Assembly: GCA_963712435.1 (NCBI GenBank)
Contig: CAVQIB010000013.1
Span: 248,001-312,000 of the forward strand
DNA length: 64,000 bases
Origin: Rhodoplanes sp963712435
GTDB taxonomy: Bacteria; Pseudomonadota; Alphaproteobacteria; Rhizobiales; Xanthobacteraceae
Reading direction: 5' to 3'
Position 1 is the first letter of the stretch. Each line of letters starts with the position of its first letter. Position numbers and translations under genes: made by a program. Positions 47,591-58,147 of the stretch are shown here, one piece after another. Under the pieces are notes generated by a model, which was not told the DNA's origin, did no database searches, and saw nothing but the letters and a program-made list of their open reading frames with translations.

Positions 47591-48492
47591 GGCGGTCCGG
47601 CGAAGAACTCCACGAGCGCCTTCGCCGTCGGCTCGGGGTCTTCTTCGCAGGGAAAATGCCCGGAATCGATCGCCACGCCGCGCACGTCCTTCGCCCATTC
47701 GCGCCAGGTCGCGAGCGGACCGCTCTCGCTCGGTATTCCGGCGTCGCCCCACAGGGCGAGCACGGGGCAGTCGATCAGTCTCCCCGCGGCGCGGTCGTCC
47801 TCGTCGAGGGCAAGGTCGATCGTGCGCCCGGCGCGGTAGTCCTCGCAGGTCGCATGAATGCGCGACGGATCCTCGAAGAACGCGCGGTAATGCGCGAGCG
47901 CGCGCGGATCGAAGGCCGAGAGGTCCTTGGTCTTGGTCCAGCTCGCGATCTTCCAGTCGAGATAATAGACCGGGTCCTTGCCGATCAGCGTTTCCGGGAA
48001 CGGCGCCGGCAGCGCGAGAAAGCTCCAGTGCCAGACCTTGTAGGCGAGCGTGCGATCCATGTGACGCCACATCGTATAGGTTGGCACGATGTCGAGCACG
48101 GCGAGCTTGCCGAGGCGGCCGGGATGATCGAGCGCGAGACGATAGCCGACGCGCCCGCCGCGGTCATGGCCGGCGAGCGAAAAGCGCGCGAAGCCGAGCG
48201 CCTCCATCAGGTCGATCATCGCGAGCGCCATCGCCCGCTTGTTGTAGGGCGCATGATCGGGACCCGAGCGCGGAACCGCCGACCAGCCGTAACCGGGCAG
48301 GTCGGGAATGACGAGACTGAAGCGTTTCGCCAAAATCGGCGCCACCTTGTGCCAGATCACATTGGTCTGCGGATAGCCGTGCAGCAGCAGGAGCGGCGGT
48401 CCGCCGCCTCCCGCGCGGGCGAAGATCTTGCCCGCCGAGGTGTCGATCCAGTGGGCGGCAAAGCCGGGATAGAGGTCGGCGAGATCGGGCAT
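47587..48492 (-). CDS. putative fluoroacetate dehalogenase (alpha/beta hydrolase)
   Basis: A 301-aa alpha/beta hydrolase that closely follows the Rhodopseudomonas palustris fluoroacetate dehalogenase. Catalytic positions line up by number: nucleophile D110 in AGHDRGGR, carboxylate-binding R111 and R114, D134, fluoride-pocket H155, W156 (KVWHWSF) and Y219 (CEDYRAG), and the His in DSGHF at 279. It begins MPDLADLYPGFAAHWIDTSA. The enzyme should hydrolyse the C-F bond of fluoroacetate to glycolate; chloroacetate or epoxide activity is possible, since relatives overlap. Comparison made from memory of the family, not by alignment. Co-translated with a patatin gene. Confidence 0.75.
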   Translation of the reverse strand: MPDLADLYPGFAAHWIDTSAGKIFARAGGGGPPLLLLHGYPQTNVIWHKVAPILAKRFSLVIPDLPGYGWSAVPRSGPDHAPYNKRAMALAMIDLMEALGFARFSLAGHDRGGRVGYRLALDHPGRLGKLAVLDIVPTYTMWRHMDRTLAYKVWHWSFLALPAPFPETLIGKDPVYYLDWKIASWTKTKDLSAFDPRALAHYRAFFEDPSRIHATCEDYRAGRTIDLALDEDDRAAGRLIDCPVLALWGDAGIPSESGPLATWREWAKDVRGVAIDSGHFPCEEDPEPTAKALVEFFAGPP

Positions 48493-48524
48493 GATCGGTC
48501 ACATGGCTCGCTCGGGAGGAGAAA

Positions 48525-48923
48525 TTAGGGGCGCCAGGCGGGGATGATGTCGGTTTTTACAAAATCGTCGCCTTTGAACAGGAGAGGCAAGCCGCGGCTC
48601 TTGGCCAGGGCGTAGGAAAAACAGTCCGCGAGGTTCAGTCGCGCTGGGTGCCGGCCCTTGCCGAATTGCTCGAACGCACGGATCGCAGCATCCGCCAGCG
48701 CACGGTCGACGGGAGCCAATTTGATCAGAAACACGTCAAACATCTCATCGACGCGGCTTCGCGCCAAACGGCGCGACCGCCCCGTAAGCACCATTATGGT
48801 CTCGACATAAGTGACGGTCGAGCACATGGCGGAACTGGACGCCTCCAATATCCCGACGAACATGTCGCGTTCGTCTTCCTGAGTTGCGATTGCAAACAAA
48901 GCTGAGGTGTCAACGACGATCAC
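48525..48923 (-). CDS. vapC: VapC-like PIN-domain toxin
   Basis: A 132-aa PIN-domain RNase. Acidic active-site positions are in MIVVDTSALFAI (D5), VTYVETIMVL (E) and LNLADCFSYALAKSRGLPLL (D), with KGDDFVKTDI at the end. It is preceded by and overlaps (ATGA) a VapB-like antitoxin gene, the normal order for a type II module. Confidence 0.9.
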   Translation of the reverse strand: MIVVDTSALFAIATQEDERDMFVGILEASSSAMCSTVTYVETIMVLTGRSRRLARSRVDEMFDVFLIKLAPVDRALADAAIRAFEQFGKGRHPARLNLADCFSYALAKSRGLPLLFKGDDFVKTDIIPAWRP

Positions 48924-49177
48924 TCAGGCGCTCCATATTCATTGTAACCAATGATCTCGTCCGGGCTACGCGGGTCATCGACCGGAAGAGAGTTGAAATA
49001 AGCGAGCAGTTCCGCCAGCTTTGCGCGGTCGATCCGGCCTTTCCTTCGGGGCGCCGGCAGGCGCGCAAGCCGCTCGTCGACCGCCCGTTCGACGGCTTGC
49101 GTCAGCGTTTCGCCCGTCCGCTTCGCGAGCCGGCGAATCTTCTTCTCAGTCGCCGGATTTTTGATGATCACGCCCAT
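48920..49177 (-). CDS. vapB: VapB-like antitoxin (PSK/Rv0623-type transcription factor)
   Basis: An 85-aa antitoxin with an N-terminal DNA-binding part (MGVIIKNPATEKKIRRLAKR, TGETLTQAVERAVDERLARL) and a C-terminal toxin-binding tail (SPDEIIGYNEYGAPE). ATG 49177 is chosen since the frame upstream belongs to purD. The gene overlaps vapC by 4 nt. An imperfect AT-rich dyad lies just upstream and may be its operator. Confidence 0.85.
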   Translation of the reverse strand: MGVIIKNPATEKKIRRLAKRTGETLTQAVERAVDERLARLPAPRRKGRIDRAKLAELLAYFNSLPVDDPRSPDEIIGYNEYGAPE

Positions 49178-49190
49178 GTCGGCACCGCGT

Positions 49191-49216
49191 ATATATCGCA
49201 AGGCGATGAATATATA
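49191..49216. promoter_or_regulatory. candidate VapB operator/promoter dyad
   Basis: ATATATCGC and GCGAT-GA-ATATAT form an imperfect dyad 14 bp upstream of vapB, in the only AT-rich patch of the neighbourhood. It could combine a -10 element with an autoregulatory site. Inferred. Confidence 0.4.
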
Positions 49217-49244
49217 AACGGCGCAGCCCAGTCGCAATGACGGG

Positions 49245-50534
<1,290 letters not shown>

Positions 50535-50723
50535 GGTTGTGCAATCGCGCAGATGACGGTCACGTCTATGGCGCGGCTCGGATCAGTGACGCAAGCCTCT
50601 TCGCGTGCCTTCACCGCGCGATTTGGTTACACCTTCGTGTGTCCCGGCGCCGGACGAAGCGATCGTCCGGGCGGACGCAAGGCGGGAAGGTCGCGATTCA
50701 AGTTCGGCAAGTCGGGGGAGCCC

Positions 50724-51222
50724 GTGGTCGTTATCGTTCCGGTTCTGTCGTGGCTCGCCGCGCTGATCGCCGCGGCGATTGCGGTTATGCGCGGCCCGCG
50801 GCCGATCGGATGGCGCTTCGCGGCGGACCGCCTGCTGCGCTACCTGATGCTGTTTCCGGTCGGATTGATGGGGCTGTGGGCGGCGCTCGGCCACCTCGCC
50901 TTTCCGGCAGAGGCGGCGCAAGCGATCGGCTGGGCGGACAAGTCCGTTTCAGTCCGAGGTCGGGGCGGCCAATCTCGGCGTCGGCCTCGCCGGCCTCTAT
51001 GCCGCATTCCGCTCCTACGAGGCGCGGTTTGCGACCGCGCTCGTGGTCGCAGGATTTCTCTGCGGCGCAGGCATCGTGCATATCGGCGACATTATCCGCG
51101 CCGGCAATTTCGCTCCGGGGAATGCGGGGCCGATCCTGTTCACCGATTTTCTCACGCCGATCGCCCTGTTCGCGCTTCTCGCGGCGACCCGCGGGCGGCG
51201 TGCGGACGAATATGACGAGTGA
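50724..51222 (+). CDS. four-helix membrane protein, DUF6790-like (frame broken as given)
   Basis: About 165 aa after removing one base near 50941 (extra A in GACAAGTCC). Hydrophobic segments: VPVLSWLAALIAAAIAVM, YLMLFPVGLMGLWAALGH, then in the next frame LGVGLAGLYAAFRSYEARFA, ALVVAGFLCGAGIVHIGDII and LTPIALFALLAATRG. The GTG start at 50724 has GGGGGAG upstream. The family name is tentative. Divergent from purD. Confidence 0.7.
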
Positions 51223-51230
51223 CGCGTCGA

Positions 51231-51731
51231 TCAAGCCTCGCCGCGCGTCTCGAACAGCGCCGTTTCGATCGCCTCGCGCGGACTCTTGCCCGCCCAGAGC
51301 AGGAACTGGAACGCCTGGAAGTAGCGCTCGCACGTATCGACCGCCGTCGAAAGCAGGAACTCGCACTGGGGACCGGAGGGAGCGGCGCCCCCGGCGAGCA
51401 CGAGCGCATGGCGGAACATCACGAGCCCGTCTTTTTCCCAAACGTCGAAATGGCCGATCCACAGCTGCTCGTTGATGATGGAAATGAGCTCGGTCATCTC
51501 CGCGCGCCGGCGCTCGGGAAATTTCAGGTCGATCGCGCAGGCAAGGTGCAGCACCTCGATTTCGCCCATCCAGGTGAAGGACACCTGGTAGTCGGCCCAG
51601 AGTCCCGAAATCACGAGGGTGAGTTCGTCCTCGCTGGCCCGGGCGAACGACCAGCCATGCGACGCCGCCACATGTTCGACCGTCTCAACCGGGTTGGCCG
51701 GCCGTGGCATCGGGATTTGCGTCAGCGACAT
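51231..51731 (-). CDS. YbjN domain-containing protein
   Basis: A 166-aa YbjN-type protein: NPVETVEHVAASHGWSFARA, DYQVSFTWMGEIEVLHLAC, LISIINEQLWIGHFDVWEKD and RYFQAFQFLLWAGKSPREA. The family fold resembles type III secretion chaperones; its role is unclear and it is often linked to motility or stress in proteobacteria. The ends of this gene and the convergent membrane-protein gene are 8 bp apart. Confidence 0.85.
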   Translation of the reverse strand: MSLTQIPMPRPANPVETVEHVAASHGWSFARASEDELTLVISGLWADYQVSFTWMGEIEVLHLACAIDLKFPERRRAEMTELISIINEQLWIGHFDVWEKDGLVMFRHALVLAGGAAPSGPQCEFLLSTAVDTCERYFQAFQFLLWAGKSPREAIETALFETRGEA

Positions 51732-52115
51732 GGCATTTCCACCTGTTGTCGGCTGTTGACGTGCCTACCCGCGCAGACCAAGCGCTGCGCTGATCGACCG
51801 AGGCTCACGTGCGCACAGACGACGACTGACGGGGTCCCGAATGGCGCCGAACTCGCCTCGCCCATCAGCCTTCCCCTCTGACTAGCCCACCCACGCTAGT
51901 GCAACGGATTGTAGATTCGGCAGAATTTAGCAACGTGCGTGTTTGCTCGGTCCACAGCGAAGACTGCGACATGTTGACTCAAGATGAGTTTTGCACGTCA
52001 CGCGCGCTCTCGCGGTCGTCTGCGAGAATAGGGAGAAACGGACGGGGGAAGCCATTCGTTCCGCGTTCGGCAGGAGGTTACTGGCTGCGTCCAGCGCTCA
52101 GGCAATTGCGAGCGG
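51732..52115. other. gene-free intergenic region, 384 bp
   Basis: It lies between the ybjN-type gene and the 3' end of prs. Open frames here are short and without family features. The AT-richer stretch 51890-51990 could hold the ybjN promoter. No repeat or RNA gene was recognised. Confidence 0.5.
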
Positions 52116-53066
52116 TCAATCGAACAGGGTCGAGACCGACTGTTCCGAGGCCGTTCGGGCAATCGCCTCGCCGAGAAGCGTCGCGATCGACAGGACGCGG
52201 ATATTCTCGGCGACGCGGACCGCCTCGGTCGGCTGGATCGAATCGGTGATCACCAGCTCCTTGAGCCGGGAGGCGGTGACGCGCGCGACTGCGCCGCCCG
52301 ACAGCACGCCGTGACTGATATAGGCGTAGACCTCGCGGCCGCCCTGTCCGAGCAGCGCGTCGGCCGCGTTGACGAGCGTGCCGCCGGAGTCGACGATATC
52401 GTCGACCAGGATGCAGATGCGCCCCTCGACCTCGCCGATCACGTTCATGACTTCCGATTCGCCCGCGCGTTCGCGCCGCTTGTCGATGATGGCGAGCGGC
52501 GCGTTGATTCGCTTGGCGAGCGCCCGCGCGCGCACGACGCCGCCGACGTCCGGCGAGACCACCATGACGTTCGACAGATCGAAGCGATCGCGGATGTCGC
52601 GCACCATCACCGGCGAGGCGTAGAGATTGTCGGTCGGAATGTCGAAAAAGCCCTGGATCTGCCCGGCATGGAGATCGACCGTGAGGACCCGGTTGGCGCC
52701 CGCATGGGTGATCAGATTGGCGACGAGCTTGGCGGAGATCGGCGTGCGCGGCCCCGGTTTGCGGTCCTGCCGCGCATAGCCGAAATAGGGGAGGACCGCC
52801 GTGATGCGCCGCGCCGACGCGCGCTTGAGCGCGTCGATGATGATCAACAGCTCCATGAGATGATCGTTGGCCGGATACGACGTCGACTGAACCACGAACA
52901 CGTCGGTGCCGCGCACATTGTCGACGATCTCGACGAAGATTTCCATGTCGGCGAAGCGCCGGACCACGGCCTTGGCGAGCGGCGTCTTGAGATAGGCGGC
53001 GATCGCTTCCGCAAGTCTTGGGTTGGAATTGCCGGCGACGAGCTTGATCGCTCCGTTGATGCCAGC
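52116..53066 (-). CDS. prs: ribose-phosphate pyrophosphokinase
   Basis: A 316-aa PRPP synthase that makes 5-phosphoribosyl diphosphate for purines, pyrimidines, His and Trp. Motifs: KLVAGNSNPRLAEAIA, FADMEIFVEI, VLPYFGYARQDRKPG (flexible loop), VDLHAGQIQGFF, VVSPDVGGVVRARALA and ILVDDIVDSGGTLVNAA (PRPP-binding). MAGINGAIK at 53066 is the natural start; an in-frame ATG is at 53090. Confidence 0.95.
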   Translation of the reverse strand, partial: AGINGAIKLVAGNSNPRLAEAIAAYLKTPLAKAVVRRFADMEIFVEIVDNVRGTDVFVVQSTSYPANDHLMELLIIIDALKRASARRITAVLPYFGYARQDRKPGPRTPISAKLVANLITHAGANRVLTVDLHAGQIQGFFDIPTDNLYASPVMVRDIRDRFDLSNVMVVSPDVGGVVRARALAKRINAPLAIIDKRRERAGESEVMNVIGEVEGRICILVDDIVDSGGTLVNAADALLGQGGREVYAYISHGVLSGGAVARVTASRLKELVITDSIQPTEAVRVAENIRVLSIATLLGEAIARTASEQSVSTLFD

Positions 53067-53236
53067 CATTCCCACCTCCCGAACGCTCATCGCGCAGCGC
53101 CCCCCGGACGCGGCTCTGATTACAGGCAGGTCCGCGGCTTAGCAAGACGAAGGATTTGTTTTGGAGAGCATTTTCGCCGGGTGGAATCGCCGGGCCGCGG
53201 CGCGCTTGCGCCCGACGATCGCGCTTGCCTTCGGCC

Positions 53237-53827
53237 TTACTGCGCAGTCGCCATCGCCATGGCGGGCGCGTCGTTCGGCGGCGGCGGCGAGGTTGCGGGC
53301 GCGCGCGGCGAGGAACCGAGGAAGGCGACCAGCCGATCCATGCCCACGCTGGCGATTTTGCGGATCATCTGGTCGTCGGCCGCGGCCCAGGTGGTGCGGC
53401 CGGCGCCGCTCATCGGCTCCTCGCCCGACAGGCGGCGGGCGCGCTGCTGATTGGCGTCGTATACGTCCCACACCCAATGCACGACCGTGCGCTTCTGGTA
53501 AACCACGGTGGCCGCGTAGATGCGGACGCGATAATGCGCGGGCGCGCCGCGCGACACGACCGCGATCTGGCGCGCTTCGGCTTCCTCCGACAGGCTGCGC
53601 ACGAGCTTTGCGTAGATGCTCTCGGGCGGGCCGTCGACCAACTCGAAGGCGATCGTCGCTCCGCGGCCCGCGGAAACGCTCGCGAGCGCGGGCATTTGCG
53701 CTGTGGTCGAATTGCAGGCGGCGCCGCTCAGCGCCAGCATCAGCGCTGCGATCAGCCCGAACCCGCGCGCATATGCGTTCGACCGCGGCGCGCCAGCGCG
53801 CCGGTCCATTCCCCCGTCCATCAACAC
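53237..53827 (-). CDS. conserved lipoprotein, 196 aa
   Basis: A signal with lipobox LSGAAC follows a basic N-terminus (DRRAGAPRSNAYARGFGL). The mature domain includes ATIAFELVDGPPESIYAKL, IAVVSRGAPAHYRVRIYAA and VVHWVWDVYDANQQRARRLS. Resembles conserved rhizobial lipoproteins of unknown function encoded near pgeF and prs. It is downstream of pgeF on the same strand. Confidence 0.7.
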   Translation of the reverse strand: MLMDGGMDRRAGAPRSNAYARGFGLIAALMLALSGAACNSTTAQMPALASVSAGRGATIAFELVDGPPESIYAKLVRSLSEEAEARQIAVVSRGAPAHYRVRIYAATVVYQKRTVVHWVWDVYDANQQRARRLSGEEPMSGAGRTTWAAADDQMIRKIASVGMDRLVAFLGSSPRAPATSPPPPNDAPAMAMATAQ

Positions 53828-53940
53828 CCCCGTCGGCTTGCTGCGTAGGCCTGCGAGAGCAGGCCTCGCCTGCGGATTGATCCGCGTGCTGAGCCGGTCC
53901 GAAATTTACTATTCCCGGCCGCCCGGGTCCAGCAAAAGCG

Positions 53941-54721
53941 TCATTCGGGCGCGAGCGCGATCGCGTTGAGGTGGCGGCCGTAGTCCGACTCGCCCAGATG
54001 CGTCATCCGCCGGTAGCTGTAGAACAGCTCGGCATCGGCATAAGTACAAACACCGATATCCTCGACGCTCATCACCTCGGCGCGGACCAGACGCGCGGCG
54101 ATATAGCCGGCGAGGTCGAACATCGCGCGGCCGGCCCGCTGCGACGGCGCGAAGAAACGCCGGTTGGTCGGTTCTTCGGAAACGAACTGGTCCACCACTT
54201 CCGGGCCGACCTCGTAATTGGACTGGCGGATCATCGGGCCGATCGCCGCCACGATGCGCGCGCGGCGCGCGCCGAGCCGCTCCATCGCAACGATCGTCGC
54301 ATCGGTGACGCCGGCGAGCGCGCCGCGCCATCCCGCATGGGCGGCCCCGATCACGCCGGCGGTCGCGTCGGCGAACAGCACCGGCCCGCAGTCGGCGGTC
54401 GAGGCGGCGATGGCGAGCCCCGGCCTTTGCGTGACGACGGCGTCCGCGCGCGGCCGCGCGTCGGCCGGCCATGGCTCCTCGGCGACCACGACCTTGGGCG
54501 AATGGACCTGGTAGGCGCTCACGAGACGCTCCGCGCCGACGCCGAGCGCGCCCGCCATGCGGGCGCGGTTCTCCGCAACGAGGGCCGGATCGTCGCCCGA
54601 GCCGACGCCCGCGTTCAGGCTGGCATACACCCCTTGCGAGACGCCGCCCGCGCGGGTGAAGAAGGCGTGGCGAACCGCCGGCGAGGGCGGCGAGCGAACG
54701 GGCTTGCAGCATCATCGTCAT
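53941..54721 (-). CDS. pgeF: peptidoglycan editing factor PgeF (frame broken as given)
   Basis: About 259 aa after correction. A laccase-domain (DUF152/YfiH) protein that removes wrongly incorporated amino acids from peptidoglycan precursors. Cu/Zn-binding motifs: AYQVHSPKVVV, STADCGPVLFAD and GAAHAGWRGALAGV. The N-terminus MTMMLQARSLAALAG starts at ATG 54721, overlapping the midA stop (ATGA). One inserted G near 54683 separates it from VRHAFFTRAGGVSQGVYAS in the next frame. Confidence 0.88.
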
Positions 54722-55808
54722 GGATCGAATCCGGGCAGGGGTCCGAGTTGCGGAGCGGACAGCGCAAGCGCCTTGAACAGCGTTCCCATGCCGGTCCGGC
54801 CGGGCGCAGTCAAACGCGCAAGCGCGGCGTCGATCGCCGGGGCTTGCGCCGGCGCCGCCGCTTTCAGCCGGGCGGCGCGCATGTCGATCCCGAGTCGCCG
54901 CAGGAATACTCCCTGTTCGATCGGCCCATGCGCTCGCGCGCCGGCGGCTTCGGCTTCCGCGCGCAGCGCGGCGAAGTCGACATGGGCGGTGAGGTCGGCT
55001 TCGCCCGGATCGGCGAGCGCGTCGGCGAAACGGTGGCCGCGCACGGCCTGCAGCGTGTCGCCGAGCGCGCTTTCGGCGTGACCGTAATCGATGATCAGCG
55101 CAGCCCCCCGCTTGGCGACGCGGGCGGCGAGCGCGCCGACTTCGCCGGCGCATCGCCATTCGAAGATCGCGCCGGGAGTGGCCTGCGCAGCGAGGCGCTG
55201 CGGCACGCGCGCTGCAATCGCCGGCGAGGGCGCCGTCGCCGCGGCAAAGGCGAGCCGGCCGGCTTCGTCGAGGGCGACCAGGCGTTCATGCCAACCCTGC
55301 GGTCGCCCTTGACGGCCTGATGAATCGGCAAGGCGTCGAAGAATTCGTTGGCGAGGACAATGGCGTCGCCTTCCGGAATGTCGGTCAGCTCCCGATGCCA
55401 GGCGACCGGGACGCCGCACGCGTCGAGCGTCGCGCGCTGGCGGCGCTCGAGCGCGGGGCTCGTTTCCACGAGATGCACCTGCAGCGCCGAGCGGAAGGCG
55501 GGCACCGCCCGCGCCGCCCGCACTGCGTCGGCCATCATCGTTCCGCGGCCCGGCCCGAGCTCGATCAGCTGCACGGTCGGGGGCGATCCCATCTGCCGCC
55601 ATGCCGCCGCAGCCCATAGTCCGAGCAGTTCGCCGAACATCTGGCTGATCTCCGGCGCAGTGATGAAATCGCCGGCGCGCCCGAGCGGGTCGCGGTTCAT
55701 GTAGTAGCCATGCTCGGGGTGACCGAGGCAGAGCGCCATGTAGCGCGCCACCGGGATCGGCCCGCTCGCGGAGATGATGGCGCGCAGCTCGGCTTCGAGC
55801 GGGGACAT
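54718..55808 (-). CDS. MidA/NDUFAF7-family SAM-dependent methyltransferase (frame broken as given)
   Basis: About 363 aa after correction. The family methylates an arginine of complex I subunit NDUFS2 in mitochondria; the bacterial role is probably similar. Motifs: GHPEHGYYMNRDPLGRAGDF, ITAPEISQMFGELLG, IELGPGRGTMMADAVRAA (SAM site) and VLANEFFDALPIHQ. One base is missing near 55303, after which HERLVALDEAG continues in another frame to GTLFKALALSAP. ATG 55808 lies 11 bp after the lgt stop. Confidence 0.85.
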
Positions 55809-55819
55809 CGATCCTCGCC

Positions 55820-56644
55820 TCAGGCTTCCCGCAGCGGCGGGCGACGGAGCGCGATGGCGAGGAAGACAAGTCCGGCGAGAAACATCGGGATCGACAGCAG
55901 CATGCCCATCGTCAATCCGCCCCACAGGAAGCCGAGCTGTGCGTCCGGTTCGCGGAACAACTCGCAAAACGCGCGCATCAGCGCGTAGAGACAGGCGAAT
56001 GCGCCGACGATGAGCCCCGGCCGCCTGAGCGCGCCCGCCCGCACCATGATCGCGAGAATGACGAACAGGACGAGGCCTTCAAGGGCGGCTTCGTAGAGCT
56101 GGCTCGGGTGCCGGGGGAGGGGACCGGCGCCCGGGAAAACCATCGCCCAAGGCACGTCGGCCGGGCGGCCCCATAACTCGCCATTGATGAAATTGGCGAG
56201 CCGCCCGAGAAACAGGCCGATCGGCCCGACGGCGCAGGTGACGTCGCCGAGCGAGAGAAACGAGACGCCGCGGCTCCAGGCGAACAAGGCCGCCGCCAGC
56301 ACGCAGCCGAGAAAGCCGCCGTGGAAGGACATCCCGCCCTTCCACAATTGCAGGATTTCGAGCGGATTGGCGGCAAAGAACGCAGGATTATAGAAAAGCA
56401 CATAGCCCGTGCGTCCGCCCAGAATGATGCCGAGCGTGACCCAGAAAACGAAGTCGTCATAGTCCGCAACCGTCATCGGCGGCTCTCCGCCCCACAGCCG
56501 CGGATGCGCGATCAGCCGGCGGGCATAGAACCAGCCGAGCAGGATGCCGGCGATATAGGCGAGCGCGTACCAGCGGATCGCGAACGGGCCGACGCTCACC
56601 AGCACGGGATCGATGGCGGGAAAGGGCAGGGCCAATAGCGGCAT
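55820..56644 (-). CDS. lgt: prolipoprotein diacylglyceryl transferase
   Basis: A 274-aa integral membrane enzyme that adds diacylglycerol to the lipobox Cys of prolipoproteins. Family signatures: MSFHGGFLGCVLAAALFAW, FLGRLANFINGELWGRP (Lgt signature) and GAGPLPRHPSQLYEAALEG. About seven membrane segments are seen. It leads the operon lgt-midA-pgeF. Confidence 0.95.
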   Translation of the reverse strand: MPLLALPFPAIDPVLVSVGPFAIRWYALAYIAGILLGWFYARRLIAHPRLWGGEPPMTVADYDDFVFWVTLGIILGGRTGYVLFYNPAFFAANPLEILQLWKGGMSFHGGFLGCVLAAALFAWSRGVSFLSLGDVTCAVGPIGLFLGRLANFINGELWGRPADVPWAMVFPGAGPLPRHPSQLYEAALEGLVLFVILAIMVRAGALRRPGLIVGAFACLYALMRAFCELFREPDAQLGFLWGGLTMGMLLSIPMFLAGLVFLAIALRRPPLREA

Positions 56645-56870
56645 GGAGCTTCCTGGCGACGGTTGATGGAACGCGCGCGGTCCGACGCCACGCGGGGCGA
56701 ACCGGGATGGGCCTTGCGTCGGAGCACCGCCGATCGCCATTAATTCGTGCGAAAACACCTCATCGCATTTTCCGGCGAAACGAGCATCGAATCGTCGTAG
56801 AAAATGCGCGTCTATCGAACAGAGCGAGATCCGGCTCGATCGGATCGCTCTCCGCCCCGGAGTCGCAGGC

Positions 56871-57170
56871 ATGGCACAGACGAGCAACCAATTCTTCGAC
56901 GAGATCGCGCGATTGATGAACGATGCGGCAGGCGTCGCGCAAGGGGTGCGGCGCGAGGTCGAGACCGTCATGCGCACCCAAGGCGAGAAAATCCTGCGCG
57001 AGATGGACGTCGTGCGACGCGAGGAGTTCGAGGCGGTCAAGGAGATGGCGCAGGTCGCCCGCGAGGAGAACGACGCCCTCAAGGCGCGCATCGTGGCGAT
57101 CGAGGCAAGGCTCGGCATCAGCGGCGGCGAGGGCGAAAGCGTGCCCCCTCCCGTTCCCGGAGCGCCCTGA
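56871..57170 (+). CDS. ubiK: UbiK-like accessory factor (BMFP family)
   Basis: A 99-aa helical protein: SNQFFDEIARLMNDAAGVAQ, GVRREVETVMRTQGEKILR, MDVVRREEFEAVKEMAQVAR then a coiled coil (ENDALKARIVAIEARLG). Family members bind membranes and assist ubiquinone synthesis (UbiJ/UbiK). Divergent from lgt. Confidence 0.85.
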   Translation: MAQTSNQFFDEIARLMNDAAGVAQGVRREVETVMRTQGEKILREMDVVRREEFEAVKEMAQVAREENDALKARIVAIEARLGISGGEGESVPPPVPGAP

Positions 57171-57219
57171 GCGCTCGCCCGGCGGGCCTGCGCGCGAGCG
57201 TCGCGGCGCCTGCCGTTCC

Positions 57220-57249
57220 TTGTCAATGCGGGTGATCCTGTTCTATAAG
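57220..57249 (+). promoter_or_regulatory. sigma70-type promoter for rplY-pth
   Basis: TTGTCA (57220-57225) and TATAAG (57244-57249) with an 18-bp spacer, about 125 bp upstream of rplY. A good match to the housekeeping consensus in very GC-rich surroundings. Confidence 0.55.
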
Positions 57250-57374
57250 CGCGCACCCGTGGCCGCGTTGCCCATCGTCACCCCGGCCGCCCGCCGCGCA
57301 CGCGGCTTTTTCAATTCTCGATGCGAGGACGGATCGCCGCCGCGGCGAGTATCCGTTCAGGGAAGGATGCGACA

Positions 57375-58112
57375 ATGGCGATGGTGAACGAGTTGAAGGC
57401 GACGGCCCGGCCGGAAACCGGCAAGGGGGCCGCGCGCGCCGTGCGCCGCGAAGGCCGCGTGCCGGGCGTGATCTATGGCGACGACCAGCCGCCGCTCGGC
57501 ATTTCTGTCGATCAGGAGGAGCTGCGCCAGCGCATTTTCAGCGGGCGTTTTCTCACCAGCATTTTCGAGATCGAGATCGACGGGGCGAAACATCGCGTGA
57601 TTCCCCGCGATTTCCAGCTCGATTCGGTGCGCGACCGCCCGCTGCATGTCGATTTCCTGCGACTGGGGGAGGGCGCGACCATTCGCGTGCGCGTCCCGGT
57701 TCGGGTGCGCAACGCCGATCTTTCACCCGGGGTCAAGCGCGGCGGCACGGTGAACATCGTTGCCCATGCCATCGAGCTGCAGTGCCCCGCAGAAGCTATT
57801 CCCGAAGCGATCGAGGTCGATGTCGCCGGCCTTGAAATCAACTACTCGAAGCATCTCACCGACGTCGAACTGCCGGCCAATGTCCGCGTTATGGGCCGCG
57901 CCGACCTGACCCTCGTCACCATTGTGCCGCCCTCCGGTTACGCCGAAGAAATTCGGGCGGCGCAGGAGGCGGCGGCCGCGGCCGCTGCGACGGCTGCTCC
58001 GGGGGCGCCTGGTGCGGCTGCAGCGCCGGGTGCCGCTGCGGCGCCGGGTGCGGCCGGGGGTGCTGCGGCTGCTGCGGGCGGCGGCGGGGCTGCCGCGAAA
58101 GAGAAGAAGTAG
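57375..58112 (+). CDS. rplY: 50S ribosomal protein L25 (CTC family)
   Basis: A 245-aa L25/general-stress CTC protein that binds 5S rRNA. N-terminal domain: ELKATARPETGKGAARAVRR, GRVPGVIYGDDQPPLGISVD, then HRVIPRDFQLDSVRDRPLHV and DFLRLGEGATIRVRVPV. The C-terminal about 45 aa are an Ala/Gly/Pro run (AAAAPGAAAAPGAAGG) ending AKEKK, a common add-on in this order. GGAAGGA precedes ATG 57375. Followed by pth after 35 bp. Confidence 0.95.
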   Translation: MAMVNELKATARPETGKGAARAVRREGRVPGVIYGDDQPPLGISVDQEELRQRIFSGRFLTSIFEIEIDGAKHRVIPRDFQLDSVRDRPLHVDFLRLGEGATIRVRVPVRVRNADLSPGVKRGGTVNIVAHAIELQCPAEAIPEAIEVDVAGLEINYSKHLTDVELPANVRVMGRADLTLVTIVPPSGYAEEIRAAQEAAAAAAATAAPGAPGAAAAPGAAAAPGAAGGAAAAAGGGGAAAKEKK

Positions 58113-58147
58113 CGGGGACGGCGTAGGTCCTCCGATCGGGGTCGGCC

